A DNA stretch of 64,000 nt from Pseudomonas petrae. GTDB lineage: Bacteria; Pseudomonadota; Gammaproteobacteria; Pseudomonadales; Pseudomonadaceae. Shown here piece after piece: positions 49,702 to 59,185 of this stretch. The translations under genes were made by a program, and so were the position numbers. The notes below the pieces were generated by a model that worked only from the letters and a program-made list of their open reading frames with translations, did not search any database and had not been told where the DNA came from. The first letter of the stretch is position 1, and every line of letters starts with the position of its first letter. The stretch lies in NCBI RefSeq assembly GCF_021728295.1, contig NZ_JAKJXE010000009.1, forward strand, positions 1-64,000. Reading direction: 5' to 3'.

Positions 49702-50694
49702 TCAGCGCAGGGACGGCCCTTTGAAACCTGCCCACATCGCGATCTGCTCGGCGACGCTGGCGCCCAGCTTTTTGGAGAAGCGATCAAACGGCGACTCTTG
49801 CACCGTGTAATCGACCATCTCTTTTTCACCGATGATGTCGCGCGCCACGTAGCTGGCACTGCCAAGCCCATCCACCAGCCCCAGACCCACCGCCTGCTCG
49901 CCGGTCCATACCAGACCCGAGAACAGCTCCGGATGATCCTTGTCTTTCAGGCGATCACCGCGGCCCCCTTTCACGCTGGCGATGAACTGGTTGTGAGTGG
50001 TGTCCAGAACACCCTGCCAGAACGCGGTCTCGTCAGGCTTTGGCGGCTGGAACGGATCAAGGAACGCCTTGTGCTCGCCCGAGGTGTAGGTACGACGGTC
50101 AACACCCAGCTTCTCCATCGTGCCGACGAAACCGAAACCGGCCGCCGTGACACCGATCGAACCCACCAGACTGGCCTTGTCCGCGTAGATCTGGTCGGCA
50201 GCGCTGGCGATGTAATACGCACCGGACGCACCGAGATCAGTGATCACCGCATACACCTTGATGTTCGGCTTCTGCGCGCGCAGACGGCGGATTTCATCGT
50301 AGATGTAGCCGGACTGGACCGGACTGCCCCCCGGGCTGTTGATGCGTAGAATCACGCCCTTGGTTTTTTCGTCTTCGAACGCTGCCCGCAGGCTGCCAAC
50401 GATATTGTCGGCGCTGGCCGGTTCGGTGTCGGCGATCATGCCCTTCACTTCGATCAGCGCCGTGTGGCTGGTGCTGCGAGAGGCGCCCTTACCAAAATCC
50501 ATCAGCGGCGAGAACAACGCCAGTGCGCCGAACAGATAAAGAAAAGTCAGGGATTTGAAGAAGATCCCCCAGCGCCGCGACCGACGCTGCTCCTGCACGC
50601 TGGCGAGCAGGGTCTTTTCCAGCAGTTTCCAGCTCTTTGCATCCCCTGCGTCGTCGCGCTCTGGCGAAGACGGGGACTTCCATTCGTCCGACAT
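49702..50694 (-). CDS. sppA: Signal peptide peptidase SppA (S49 family)
   Basis: A 330-residue membrane-anchored serine protease that degrades cleaved signal peptides. One helix (SLTFLYLFGALALFSPLM) follows a charged N-terminus. The protease core has LRINSPGGSPVQSGYIYDE, the nucleophile serine in LGASGAYYIASAAD, and SLVGSIGVTAAGFGFVG. The short form (330 residues) carries one S49 domain, unlike the E. coli double-domain protein. It follows the HAD gene by 7 bases. Confidence 0.92.
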   Translation of the reverse strand: MSDEWKSPSSPERDDAGDAKSWKLLEKTLLASVQEQRRSRRWGIFFKSLTFLYLFGALALFSPLMDFGKGASRSTSHTALIEVKGMIADTEPASADNIVGSLRAAFEDEKTKGVILRINSPGGSPVQSGYIYDEIRRLRAQKPNIKVYAVITDLGASGAYYIASAADQIYADKASLVGSIGVTAAGFGFVGTMEKLGVDRRTYTSGEHKAFLDPFQPPKPDETAFWQGVLDTTHNQFIASVKGGRGDRLKDKDHPELFSGLVWTGEQAVGLGLVDGLGSASYVARDIIGEKEMVDYTVQESPFDRFSKKLGASVAEQIAMWAGFKGPSLR

Positions 50695-50701
50695 AGATCA
50701 G

Positions 50702-51382
50702 TTACCCCAACAACGAAGTTTCAGCAGTCCGCGCACCCAACCAGGTGCGCAGTTCGGAAAAATGCTCGATCGCCAGGCGTGGCTGGTACTGAAGCAGAGA
50801 GCCTAGCGCTTGCGCGCCGTACCCGACAGCCACTGAATCCATTCCGGCATTGCGCGCCATCAGCAGATCGAACGAAGCATCGCCAACCATTAGCGCCTTT
50901 TCAGGCCTGACGCCGCAGTGCTGCAGGATTTCATTGAGCATCAGCGGATCGGGCTTGCTGGCCGTCTCGTCCGCTGCGCGCGTGGCGTCGAAGAAGTCGA
51001 GCCAGCCATGGGCCTTGAGGACCCGGTCCAGACCACGCCGGGCCTTGCCGGTGGCGACCGCCAGACGATAGCCCTCGGCACGAAACGCCTCCAGTGACTC
51101 ATGCACCCCATCGAACAGCTTCGAAGGCTCAACGTCCATGGCCATGTAACTGTCGGCGTAGTATTGCCGGAAATCGATCAGGTCATTGGCCGTGATGTCC
51201 GGGTACAACGTGCGAATCGCCTCCGGCAAACCCAGCCCGATAATGCCCTTGATTGCCTCATCATCACGCACCGGGCGACCGGCATGCTGCGCGGCGGCCT
51301 GCATCGCATCGACGATACGACCGATGGAATCGGACAGCGTGCCGTCCCAATCGAAGATCAGCAGTTCGTAATCAGGGCGCAA
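50702..51382 (-). CDS. HAD-superfamily phosphatase (phosphoglycolate phosphatase-like)
   Basis: A 226-residue hydrolase. The nucleophile aspartate is in LIFDWDGTLSDS, the motif II Thr is in AVATGKARRGLD, the motif III Lys is in ASKPDPLML and the motif IV acids are in MVGDASFDLLMARNAG. The substrate cannot be told. The start is TTG, and the gene begins inside the last 11 bases of rluC, so translation is coupled. Confidence 0.9.
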   Translation of the reverse strand: MRPDYELLIFDWDGTLSDSIGRIVDAMQAAAQHAGRPVRDDEAIKGIIGLGLPEAIRTLYPDITANDLIDFRQYYADSYMAMDVEPSKLFDGVHESLEAFRAEGYRLAVATGKARRGLDRVLKAHGWLDFFDATRAADETASKPDPLMLNEILQHCGVRPEKALMVGDASFDLLMARNAGMDSVAVGYGAQALGSLLQYQPRLAIEHFSELRTWLGARTAETSLLG

Positions 51383-52328
51383 GCAGTCGCTCCACGGTCT
51401 TGACCCACATCTCGTCGACGGGCGCTTCGAGTTTCAGCTCGCCACCATCCGGCAGCGGCACGGTCAGGGCATACGCATGCAGGAACAGCCGCTTGCCGCC
51501 GAGGTCACGGATTTCGCGACTGAAATCCTCATCACCGTACTTGGGGTCACCGGCAATGCAGTGGCCGGCATGCAAGGCGTGCACGCGAATCTGGTGGGTA
51601 CGGCCAGTGATCGGCCGGGCTTCGACCAGGGTGGCGAATTCTCCGAAGCGGCGCAGGACCTTGAACAGGGTCAGCGCCTCCTTGCCCTCTTCGTTGACCT
51701 CGACCATGCGCTCGCCGGAGCGAAGGTTGCTTTTGAGCAACGGCGCGCGGACCTGCTTCTGCGCGGTCGGCCAGCTTCCACGGACCAGCGCCATGTAACG
51801 CTTGTCCACGCCGTCGCCGCGCAACTGCTCGTGCAGGTGACGCAACATGCTGCGTTTCTTGGCGATCATCAACAGCCCGGAAGTGTCACGGTCCAGACGG
51901 TGGACCAGCTCCAGCTCCTTGGCGTCGGGCCGCAACTGACGAAAGGCTTCGATGACGCCAAAGCTCAAGCCGCTGCCGCCGTGAACCGCGATGCCAGCAG
52001 GCTTGTTGAGGACGATCAGGCCTTTGTCTTCATGGACAATGGCGGCTTCAAGGCGCTGCAGCAGACCCTGGGCAACCGGCACCGGCTCGTCGCGCTCAGG
52101 CACTCGAACCGGTGGGACGCGCACGACATCGCCCGCCTGAAGCTTGTACTCGGGCTTGATCCGACCCTTGTTCACACGCACTTCGCCCTTGCGCAAAATG
52201 CGGTAAATCAAGGTCTTGGGAACGCCCTTGAGGTACGTGATCAGAAAGTTATCGATGCGTTGACCGGCAAATTCCGGCGCAACCTCTACCAGCCGGACGC
52301 CGGGGGTTGGGGGGGTGAGATTTGTCAT
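51372..52328 (-). CDS. rluC: 23S rRNA pseudouridine synthase RluC
   Basis: A 318-residue enzyme that makes pseudouridine at positions 955, 2504 and 2580 of 23S rRNA. The N-terminal S4 RNA-binding domain (GQRIDNFLITYLKGVPKTLI, RKGEVRVNKGRIK) is followed by the catalytic domain with the aspartate in LVHRLDRDTSGLLM and the GRTHQIRVHALHAGH motif. It is divergent from rne, as in many gammaproteobacteria; this neighbour supports RluC over RluD. Confidence 0.94.
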   Translation of the reverse strand: MTNLTPPTPGVRLVEVAPEFAGQRIDNFLITYLKGVPKTLIYRILRKGEVRVNKGRIKPEYKLQAGDVVRVPPVRVPERDEPVPVAQGLLQRLEAAIVHEDKGLIVLNKPAGIAVHGGSGLSFGVIEAFRQLRPDAKELELVHRLDRDTSGLLMIAKKRSMLRHLHEQLRGDGVDKRYMALVRGSWPTAQKQVRAPLLKSNLRSGERMVEVNEEGKEALTLFKVLRRFGEFATLVEARPITGRTHQIRVHALHAGHCIAGDPKYGDEDFSREIRDLGGKRLFLHAYALTVPLPDGGELKLEAPVDEMWVKTVERLLAP

Positions 52329-52357
52329 GGCGCAAATCATAACAATTTTTTATGGAT

Positions 52358-52386
52358 TTGAAGCACTTAATGATTGCTGCTATAGT
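52358..52386 (+). promoter_or_regulatory. Sigma70 promoter of rne
   Basis: TTGAAG (52358-52363), a 17-base spacer and TATAGT (52381-52386), a near-consensus promoter. Transcription would start at about 52393, about 650 bases before the rne ATG. Confidence 0.8.
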
Positions 52387-52392
52387 CGCGAA

Positions 52393-53041
52393 CGCCGCCA
52401 AAAGCGGCCTGGACAGCGGACAAACGGTATGACAGCCGGCCCTGCCCAACGCAATTCACGAGGGCGCGAGGCCGTCCTACGGGGCTTTCGGTGACAACGG
52501 AAGATATGCAAGCGTAACGAGCGCAGGTGACATGAGGCCTGAAACAAGCCCGATCGCAGAGTGAGTCACTCGCCATCGAGGCCCACGTTCAAGGCCAGTT
52601 CACAAAGTGCAGTCGCTGGCAGTCGCTCCGGGCGAATGCTTCGGAAACCATGCCTTATTTGAGCCATGACGCGCGAACTTCCCATGGAAGATTGCGATAA
52701 ATGCAACCCGCTGCGGATTCAGCGCGCGGCAGCACCCGAATTATCAGGGATACGTGTGGGGTGGAGACGCACAACCGTCGGACTGTGTAGCACAAGGCTT
52801 TATTCAAGACGCTTCATATCGTCCGCTACCGATGGTTGATTCCTCCTCCTGACCAAGCTTTTGCTGACAGGGTGTCATTTGTCACCACAGCAAGCAGGAA
52901 CGTCGTCGCGACTCGGCCCCGCTGGCCGAACCTCGTTAGACACTGGAGTGTTCAAGCACTCCTGACGTGCCCTGACACCGACCGTGAGAAGTCGTGTGTG
53001 CCGAACGCCGTTTCCGGCAGCCCGGAAACCGACGGTACTAC
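52393..53041 (+). promoter_or_regulatory. Long rne 5' leader, probable rne-II autoregulatory RNA
   Basis: The 5' UTR of RNase E is very long and holds no convincing protein gene. In Pseudomonadaceae a structured motif (rne-II) has been described in this place, by which RNase E cuts its own mRNA leader and controls its level. I recognise position and length, not the fold. The 3' part shows short complementary stretches but I did not model them. Confidence 0.55.
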
Positions 53042-56000
53042 ATGAAAAGAATGCTGATAAACGCAACTCAACCCGAAGAGTTGCGTGTTGCGCTGGTAGA
53101 CGGCCAGCGCCTCTACGACCTGGACATCGAATCCGGGGCCCGCGAACAGAAGAAGGCCAACATCTATAAAGGCCGGATCACGCGTATCGAACCCAGCCTT
53201 GAAGCCGCGTTTGTCGACTTCGGCTCCGAGCGTCACGGCTTTCTGCCGCTGAAAGAAATCTCCCGCGAATACTTCAAGAAGTCGCCCGAAGGCCGCGTCA
53301 ACATCAAGGACGTGCTGAGCGAAGGCCAGGAAGTCATCGTTCAGGTCGAGAAAGAAGAGCGTGGCAACAAGGGCGCTGCCCTGACCACATTCATCAGCCT
53401 CGCAGGCCGTTATCTGGTCCTGATGCCGAACAACCCGCGCGCCGGCGGCATTTCGCGTCGTATCGAAGGCGAAGAGCGCAACGAACTGCGTGAAGCGCTG
53501 AACGGCCTGATCGCCCCTGCCGACATGGGTCTGATCGTTCGTACTGCCGGCCTTGGCCGCAGCAGCGAAGAAATGCAGTGGGACCTCGATTACCTGCTGC
53601 AACTGTGGACCGCGATCAAAGAGGCCTCCCTCGACCGCTCCGCGCCGTTCCTGATCTATCAGGAAAGCAACGTCATCATCCGCGCCATCCGCGACTATCT
53701 GCGCCAGGATATCGGCGAAGTGCTGATCGACAGCGTCGAAGCCCAGGAAGAAGCGCTGACGTTCATCCGTCAGGTGATGCCGCAGTACGCCAGCAAGATC
53801 AAGCTCTACGAAGACAGCGTTCCGCTGTTCAACCGTTTCCAGATCGAAAGCCAGATCGAAACCGCCTTCCAGCGCGTCGTCGAACTGCCTTCCGGTGGCT
53901 CCATCGTCATCGATCCGACCGAAGCACTGGTGTCCATCGACATCAACTCGGCGCGCGCCACCAAAGGCAGCGACATCGAAGAGACCGCCCTGCAGACCAA
54001 CCTTGAGGCGGCTGAGGAAATCGCCCGTCAACTGCGTCTGCGCGACATCGGCGGCCTGATCGTCATCGACTTCATCGACATGACCCCGGCCAAGAACCAG
54101 CGCGCCGTGGAAGAAAAGGTCCGTGAAAGCCTCGAGGCCGATCGTGCCCGCGTTCAGGTCGGTCGCATCTCGCGCTTCGGTCTGCTGGAAATGTCCCGTC
54201 AGCGTCTGCGTCCCTCACTGGGCGAGAGCAGCGGCATTGTCTGCCCGCGTTGCAACGGCACCGGCATCATCCGTGACGTTGAGTCACTGTCGCTGGCGAT
54301 CCTGCGTCTGATCGAAGAAGAAGCGCTGAAAGACCGCACTGCCGAAGTGCGCGCTCAAGTGCCGATCCCGGTCGCTGCGTTCCTGCTCAACGAAAAACGC
54401 AACTCGATCACCAAGATCGAACTGCGCACCCGCGCGCGCATCATCATTCTGCCGAACGACCATCTCGAAACCCCGCACTTCGAAGTGCAGCGTCTGCGTG
54501 ATGACAGTCCGGAAGCGCACAACCTGCAGACCAGCTACGAAATCGCTGCAGCCGCTGCTGAAGTGGAAGAAGTTGCACCGCCTGCCGCCGCTACCCGCAC
54601 CCTGGTTCGCCAGGAAGCAGCAGTCAAAACCGCACCGGCCCGCGCCAATGCACCGGTTCCGGTTGAAGCCGCTGCGCCAGTTGCCGCTGCGCCCGCACCG
54701 GTCGCCCATGAGCCAAGCCTGTTCAAGGGTCTGGTGAAGTCGCTGGTCAGCCTGTTCGCTTCCAAGGAAGAGCCTGCTGCCGCGCCTGCCGCTGTGGTCG
54801 AAAAACCGGCTGCCGAGCGTCCTGCGCGCAACGACGAGCGCCGTAATGGCCGTCAGCAGAGTCGCAGCCGTAACGGCCGTCGTGACGAAGAACGCAAGCC
54901 GCGTGAAGAACGTGCGCCGCGTGCCGATCGCGAAGAACGCGCACCGCGTGAAGAACGTGCCCCACGTGAGGAACGCGCGCCTCGTGAAGAGCGTGCACCG
55001 CGTGAAGCCCGTGAAGAAACCACCGCACCGCGCGAAGAGCGTCCGGCCCGTGCGCCACGGGAAGAGCGTCAGCCACGTGCCCCACGCGAAGACCGCAAGC
55101 CTCGTGAAGAGCGTGTGCGTGAACTGCGTGAGCCGATCGACGCTGCACCGGCTGTCGACCTGCCCCGCGAAGAACGCCCTGAGCGCGCTCCGCGTGAAGA
55201 GCGTCAGCCACGTGCGCCGCGTGAAGAGCGTCAACCACGCGTTGAACAGGCTGCTGTTGCTGCCGAAGACGAAACCCTGCTGACCACTGAAGAGCAACAG
55301 GATGACAACCAGGAGCACGCCGAAGGCGATCGCCCTCGTCGTCGTTCACGCGGTCAGCGTCGTCGCAGCAACCGTCGCGAGCGTCAGCGTGATGCCAACG
55401 GCAATGAGATCGAAGGCAGCGAAGGCGTTGAGGGCTCAGAAGGTTCTGAAGCCATTGACGGCGAAGGCAACGAGCACGGTCATGAGTCCCATGACGACGT
55501 GCACGCGAACGCCGACCGTGGCGATGTCGCCACCGGTGCAAGCGTTGCTGCTGTCGCGGAGCGCGTGATCAGCGCCACCGCCGAAGCCGATGCCCACCGT
55601 CAGGCTGAAAGTGCGAACACGTCCGTTGAAGCCAGCGCGACTGAAGCAGCACCGGTCGCCCAAGGCTACGAAGCAGCGCCAGAAGCGCCGGTCGTCGAAA
55701 CCCCTGCGCCTGAAACCAAGCGTTCGGTGATGCCGGAAGTGGAAGTGGCAACATTCGACGCCTCGCTGAGCCCGTTCGAACGTCAGGTGAAAGCAGCCGC
55801 GGAAGCCGAATCGACCGACGCGCCAGCGGATGCCGAGACCCCGGTCGCTGTTGAAGCGCCAGCGGTCGTGGAAGCTCCGGCCTTTATGCCGACTCCTGCG
55901 CTGGTGCATGAGGCGGTTGAAGTAGCCGTCGCTGAGCCGGTTCACGTTGTTGAGCCTGTTAAAACCGAGCGCGTCCAGGCGGCTGAGCCTGTTCAGGCTG

Positions 56001-56386
56001 CCGAGCCTGCCAGCGCTTCTGAGCTCGTTCAGATTGCTGAACCGGCTCAGGCTGAAGAGCCAGCGCAGACCAGGGCGTCGGAAATTCAGGCGCCGAAAGT
56101 GGTCGAGCCGGTTGTTCAACAGCCTGCGGCCGCTGATCCGTTCATCGCGCCAGCCGGCGAAGCAGCCGCTCAGACCGCAGCACCGGAAATCGTCGCTGCG
56201 CCAGTGGCTGTCGAACCTCCTCAGGCACCGGTTGCAGAACCTGTCGCCGAAGAGGCGCCTGCGCTGCCGGTTGCCAGCAATGGCCGTGCACCAAACGATC
56301 CTCGTGAAGTGCGCCGCCGTCGTCTGGAAGCCGAGCGTCAGCAGAAAGAGGCGCAAGCCTCGGATGAGCCTAAACCGCTCGTCTAA
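53042..56386 (+). CDS. rne: Ribonuclease E
   Basis: A 1114-residue endoribonuclease and scaffold of the RNA degradosome. MKRMLINATQPEELRVALVDG opens the protein (read MKRMLINATQPEE). The S1 domain is at 35-125; the catalytic aspartates are in VSIDINSARAT and LIVIDFIDMTP; the zinc-link cysteines are in CPRCNGTG near residue 401. From about 510 on it is disordered: a stretch of Arg/Glu/Pro repeats (APREER-type, about residues 618-735) probably binds RNA, then a long Ala/Glu/Pro/Val part and a basic end (NDPREVRRRRLEAERQQ) that may be the partner-binding region. The start follows weak ribosome-binding sequence. Confidence 0.97.
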   Translation: MKRMLINATQPEELRVALVDGQRLYDLDIESGAREQKKANIYKGRITRIEPSLEAAFVDFGSERHGFLPLKEISREYFKKSPEGRVNIKDVLSEGQEVIVQVEKEERGNKGAALTTFISLAGRYLVLMPNNPRAGGISRRIEGEERNELREALNGLIAPADMGLIVRTAGLGRSSEEMQWDLDYLLQLWTAIKEASLDRSAPFLIYQESNVIIRAIRDYLRQDIGEVLIDSVEAQEEALTFIRQVMPQYASKIKLYEDSVPLFNRFQIESQIETAFQRVVELPSGGSIVIDPTEALVSIDINSARATKGSDIEETALQTNLEAAEEIARQLRLRDIGGLIVIDFIDMTPAKNQRAVEEKVRESLEADRARVQVGRISRFGLLEMSRQRLRPSLGESSGIVCPRCNGTGIIRDVESLSLAILRLIEEEALKDRTAEVRAQVPIPVAAFLLNEKRNSITKIELRTRARIIILPNDHLETPHFEVQRLRDDSPEAHNLQTSYEIAAAAAEVEEVAPPAAATRTLVRQEAAVKTAPARANAPVPVEAAAPVAAAPAPVAHEPSLFKGLVKSLVSLFASKEEPAAAPAAVVEKPAAERPARNDERRNGRQQSRSRNGRRDEERKPREERAPRADREERAPREERAPREERAPREERAPREAREETTAPREERPARAPREERQPRAPREDRKPREERVRELREPIDAAPAVDLPREERPERAPREERQPRAPREERQPRVEQAAVAAEDETLLTTEEQQDDNQEHAEGDRPRRRSRGQRRRSNRRERQRDANGNEIEGSEGVEGSEGSEAIDGEGNEHGHESHDDVHANADRGDVATGASVAAVAERVISATAEADAHRQAESANTSVEASATEAAPVAQGYEAAPEAPVVETPAPETKRSVMPEVEVATFDASLSPFERQVKAAAEAESTDAPADAETPVAVEAPAVVEAPAFMPTPALVHEAVEVAVAEPVHVVEPVKTERVQAAEPVQAAEPASASELVQIAEPAQAEEPAQTRASEIQAPKVVEPVVQQPAAADPFIAPAGEAAAQTAAPEIVAAPVAVEPPQAPVAEPVAEEAPALPVASNGRAPNDPREVRRRRLEAERQQKEAQASDEPKPLV

Positions 56387-56398
56387 TCGGCCGTAACC

Positions 56399-56436
56399 AA
56401 AAAGCCCCACCTGTGTGAGCAGGTGGGGCTTTTTTG
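56399..56436. terminator. Terminator downstream of rne
   Basis: AAAAAGCCCCACCTG and CAGGTGGGGCTTTTTT form a long hairpin flanked by A and T tracts, placed 13 bases after the rne stop. It can serve both strands, and the gene beyond it is convergent. Confidence 0.9.
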
Positions 56437-56485
56437 TGTCTGGCGGTTAGGGTGTGGCATTTAGCGCGGATTGGCTTGATCGAGA

Positions 56486-57082
56486 TCAGCGCGGTTGAAA
56501 GATCAACGCAGCAGGCACGTCCACGTCCCACAACACGCCCGGATCGTCGACCTCGATTTCCTTGATCCGCGCGCCCTGGAAAAGCCGCTTGGCGCCCTTC
56601 TCCCCGGCCAGCGCCATGAGCGCTGGCCCGAACGTTCGGCCAAAAGCGACCGGATGCCCATACCGTCCGCCATGGACCGGCACGCTGATGGCGTCGTCCT
56701 CCACCGAGCGGACCACGCGTTCAAGTGTTTCTGCATTGATAAAAGGCATGTCGCCCAACGCAATCAACCAGCCGCGATGGGCAGGCTCGGCCGAAACGGC
56801 GGCGGCAATGCTGTCGCCCATGCCGGGTGAGTCCAGCACCACCACTTCACAGCCGTGGCGCAGGCCCATCTCGGCAACGCTGCAGTAGTCGGCTCGGGTC
56901 AGCAGAACGGTTTTATCGGCGAGGGATTTTACGTTGGCAAGCACCTGCTCCAGCACCGATCGCTCCGTGCCGTCACGCCCGAGGCATTGCGCCAGCAGCT
57001 TGTTGCGATGGTTGCCCGCCACCTTTCGGTAACGGCTGCCGAGGCCCGCCGCCAGCACGATGGCACACAGGGTTTCACTCAT
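56486..57082 (-). CDS. MobA/MocA-like nucleotidyltransferase
   Basis: A 198-residue protein with the NTP-transferase fold. The N-terminal LAAGLGSRYRKVAGNHRNKLL is the nucleotide loop, and LIALGDMPFINAETL carries the metal-binding aspartate. Such proteins cytidylate or guanylate molybdenum cofactor or act on related substrates. The specific group is not clear from sequence. The ATG at 57082 opens the motif; a longer frame upstream has no homology. It lies alone between rne and murB. Confidence 0.8.
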   Translation of the reverse strand: MSETLCAIVLAAGLGSRYRKVAGNHRNKLLAQCLGRDGTERSVLEQVLANVKSLADKTVLLTRADYCSVAEMGLRHGCEVVVLDSPGMGDSIAAAVSAEPAHRGWLIALGDMPFINAETLERVVRSVEDDAISVPVHGGRYGHPVAFGRTFGPALMALAGEKGAKRLFQGARIKEIEVDDPGVLWDVDVPAALIFQPR

Positions 57083-57155
57083 GTTCAACCCCCATGGGAT
57101 ACACGCTGACTGAAACTCAGACCGGGGAAAGGCGATCTCCGATCCCTGTCTTCGA

Positions 57156-58175
57156 TCAGTACAGGTTAGGTTCCATTTCGAGCGCAACACCGAAGCGCTC
57201 GAGGATGTCCGTCTGAATCCGCTGCGCGAGGCCGAGCAATTGCCCGCCCGATGCCTCGCCGTAATTGACCAGCACCAGCGACTGCAGCGCATGAACGCCA
57301 GCGTCGCCATCACGAAAGCCTTTCCAGCCCGCTTGCTCGATCAGCCAGCCGGCCGCCAGCTTTACCTGGCCATCGGCCTGAGGGTAGCCGACCACGCCAG
57401 GGTGCGTGAGTTTGATGACAGCAACACGCTCGGCGGACACCAGCGGGTTCTTGAAGAAGCTCCCCGCATTGCCCAGCGTCGAGGGGTCCGGCAGTTTTTC
57501 ACTGCGAATGGCGCAGATCGCCCGGCTCACGTGCATCGGCGAAGGCTCTTTGATGCCCTGCTCTTCCAGCCGCTGACGCACCGGACCGTAATCGAGATGA
57601 AGGCTCGCCGAGTAGCTGAGCTTGAAGCGAACCCGCAGGATCAGCCAGCGGTTCGGCTGATGCTTGAACAGACTGTCCCGGTAGCCGAACTCGCAGTCGG
57701 CCAGGGCAAACTCCCGCATCTCGCCGCTGTGTCGATCGATCGCGGTCAGGCTGTGGAAAACATCCTTGAGCTCAACGCCGTAGGCGCCGATGTTTTGCAT
57801 CGGTGCAGCGCCGACGGTGCCGGGGATCAGGCTGAGGTTTTCCAGCCCGGCCAGTCCCTGGGCGAGCGTGTCTTGCACGAAAGGATGCCAGGGCTCCCCC
57901 GCCTCCGCTTCAACAATGGCGCCGCCGCAATCCTCGTGGGTGATGCGGATGCCACGGCTGGCCATGCGCAACACGAGGGCATCGACATCACGGGTCAGCA
58001 ACAGGTTACTGCCGCCGCCGATGACCATCAACGGCACGTCGTGGCTGGCCGAATACGCGAGCGCCTCGCGCACATCGTCGTCGCTGAACGCCTCGGCAAA
58101 ACGCCGGGCGCGCACAGCCACTCCGAACGTGTTGTAGGGCTTGAGAGACACGTCGTGCTGCACATTCAGCGTCAT
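57156..58175 (-). CDS. murB: UDP-N-acetylenolpyruvoylglucosamine reductase
   Basis: A 339-residue flavoenzyme that makes UDP-MurNAc. FAD-binding parts are VPLMVIGGGSNLLLTRD and IPGTVGAAPMQNIGAYGVE; the catalytic serine is in LGNAGSFFKNP. The length fits type I MurB. The ATG at 58175 is the first that gives the normal NTFGVAVRA start. In the order I remember from P. aeruginosa, ptpA lies between this gene and kdsB; here only 46 bases separate them. Confidence 0.95.
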   Translation of the reverse strand: MTLNVQHDVSLKPYNTFGVAVRARRFAEAFSDDDVREALAYSASHDVPLMVIGGGSNLLLTRDVDALVLRMASRGIRITHEDCGGAIVEAEAGEPWHPFVQDTLAQGLAGLENLSLIPGTVGAAPMQNIGAYGVELKDVFHSLTAIDRHSGEMREFALADCEFGYRDSLFKHQPNRWLILRVRFKLSYSASLHLDYGPVRQRLEEQGIKEPSPMHVSRAICAIRSEKLPDPSTLGNAGSFFKNPLVSAERVAVIKLTHPGVVGYPQADGQVKLAAGWLIEQAGWKGFRDGDAGVHALQSLVLVNYGEASGGQLLGLAQRIQTDILERFGVALEMEPNLY

Positions 58176-58221
58176 GGCTGCATCCGCGAAAGCAGTGGAA
58201 GAACGACCAGGCCCATGCTCA

Positions 58222-58986
58222 TCAAACCTCCAGCAGACGACGAACGCGTTCCAGATCTTCAGCGGTGTCGACGCCGGCCGGTGGCGCTTCAAGGGCATCG
58301 GCCACATGAATGCGCACGCCGTGCCAGAGCGCACGCAACTGCTCGAGGTTTTCAGTGTTTTCCAGCCAGCACGGGCCCCAGCTGACGAAGTCGTGCAGGA
58401 ACCCGGCGCGGTAGGCATAAATGCCGATATGGCGGCGGTACGGCACGCCCTCCGGCAGCTCGTCGCGGGTCTTGGCCAGTGCATCGCGAGCCCAGGGCAG
58501 CGGCGCGCGGCTGAAGGTCAGGGCCAGGCCGTTGAGGTCCGAGCAGACCTTGACCACGTTGGGATTGAACAGCGATGCCACGTCCTCGATCGGCTCGGCG
58601 AGGGTCGACATGCGCGCTTCAGGGTGTGCGGCGAGGTTGTCGGCGACCTGATCGATCACGGCGGGCGGGATCATCGGTTCGTCGCCCTGGACGTTGACCA
58701 CGATGGCGTCGTCGGCCAGACCCAGCGTGGCGGCGACTTCAGCCAGGCGGTCGGTGCCGGAATTGTGATCGTCGCGGGTCAGCAGCACCTCGGCGCCGAA
58801 CGCCTGGCAGGCCTCGACGATGCGCTGATCGTCAGTGGCAACCACCACACGCTCTGCGCTGCTTTTACGCGCCTGTTCCCAGACGTGCTGGATCATCGGT
58901 TTGCCGGCGATGGTTTTCAGCGGCTTGCCGGGAAAGCGACTCGAGCCGTAGCGCGCCGGAATGACAACGGTAAACGCTGCGGTCAT
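58222..58986 (-). CDS. kdsB: 3-deoxy-manno-octulosonate cytidylyltransferase
   Basis: A 254-residue enzyme that activates KDO as CMP-KDO for lipid A core. VVIPARYGSSRFPGKPL, ATDDQRIVEACQAFG and NVQGDEPMIPPAVI are the hallmark motifs. It overlaps the Trm112-like gene by 4 bases and is part of the exbB-exbD-lpxK-kdsB-murB run of envelope genes. Confidence 0.97.
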   Translation of the reverse strand: MTAAFTVVIPARYGSSRFPGKPLKTIAGKPMIQHVWEQARKSSAERVVVATDDQRIVEACQAFGAEVLLTRDDHNSGTDRLAEVAATLGLADDAIVVNVQGDEPMIPPAVIDQVADNLAAHPEARMSTLAEPIEDVASLFNPNVVKVCSDLNGLALTFSRAPLPWARDALAKTRDELPEGVPYRRHIGIYAYRAGFLHDFVSWGPCWLENTENLEQLRALWHGVRIHVADALEAPPAGVDTAEDLERVRRLLEV

Positions 58987-59168
58987 TTGTCCAGACGCTC
59001 GTCGGTGGTGAGGGTGCGTGCTTCGCTTTCCAGCATCACCGGAATGCCGTCGCGGATCGGATAGGCAAGGCCGGCGCCTTTGCTGATCAGCTCGGTTTTG
59101 TCGGCGCTGAGCTTGAGCGGCCCCTTGCAGATCGGGCAGGCAAGAATGTCGAGCAATTTGGTGTCCAT
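58983..59168 (-). CDS. Trm112-like small zinc-ribbon protein
   Basis: A 61-residue protein of the Trm112/YcaR family: LDILACPICKGPLKLSADK, then GLAYPIRDGIPVML. Only one CxxC pair is visible. In bacteria the role is unclear; it is regularly placed between lpxK and kdsB. It overlaps kdsB by 4 bases and follows lpxK by 17. The ATG at 59168 opens the family sequence. Confidence 0.93.
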   Translation of the reverse strand: MDTKLLDILACPICKGPLKLSADKTELISKGAGLAYPIRDGIPVMLESEARTLTTDERLDK

Positions 59169-59185
59169 AAGAGATCCTGAGCGAG

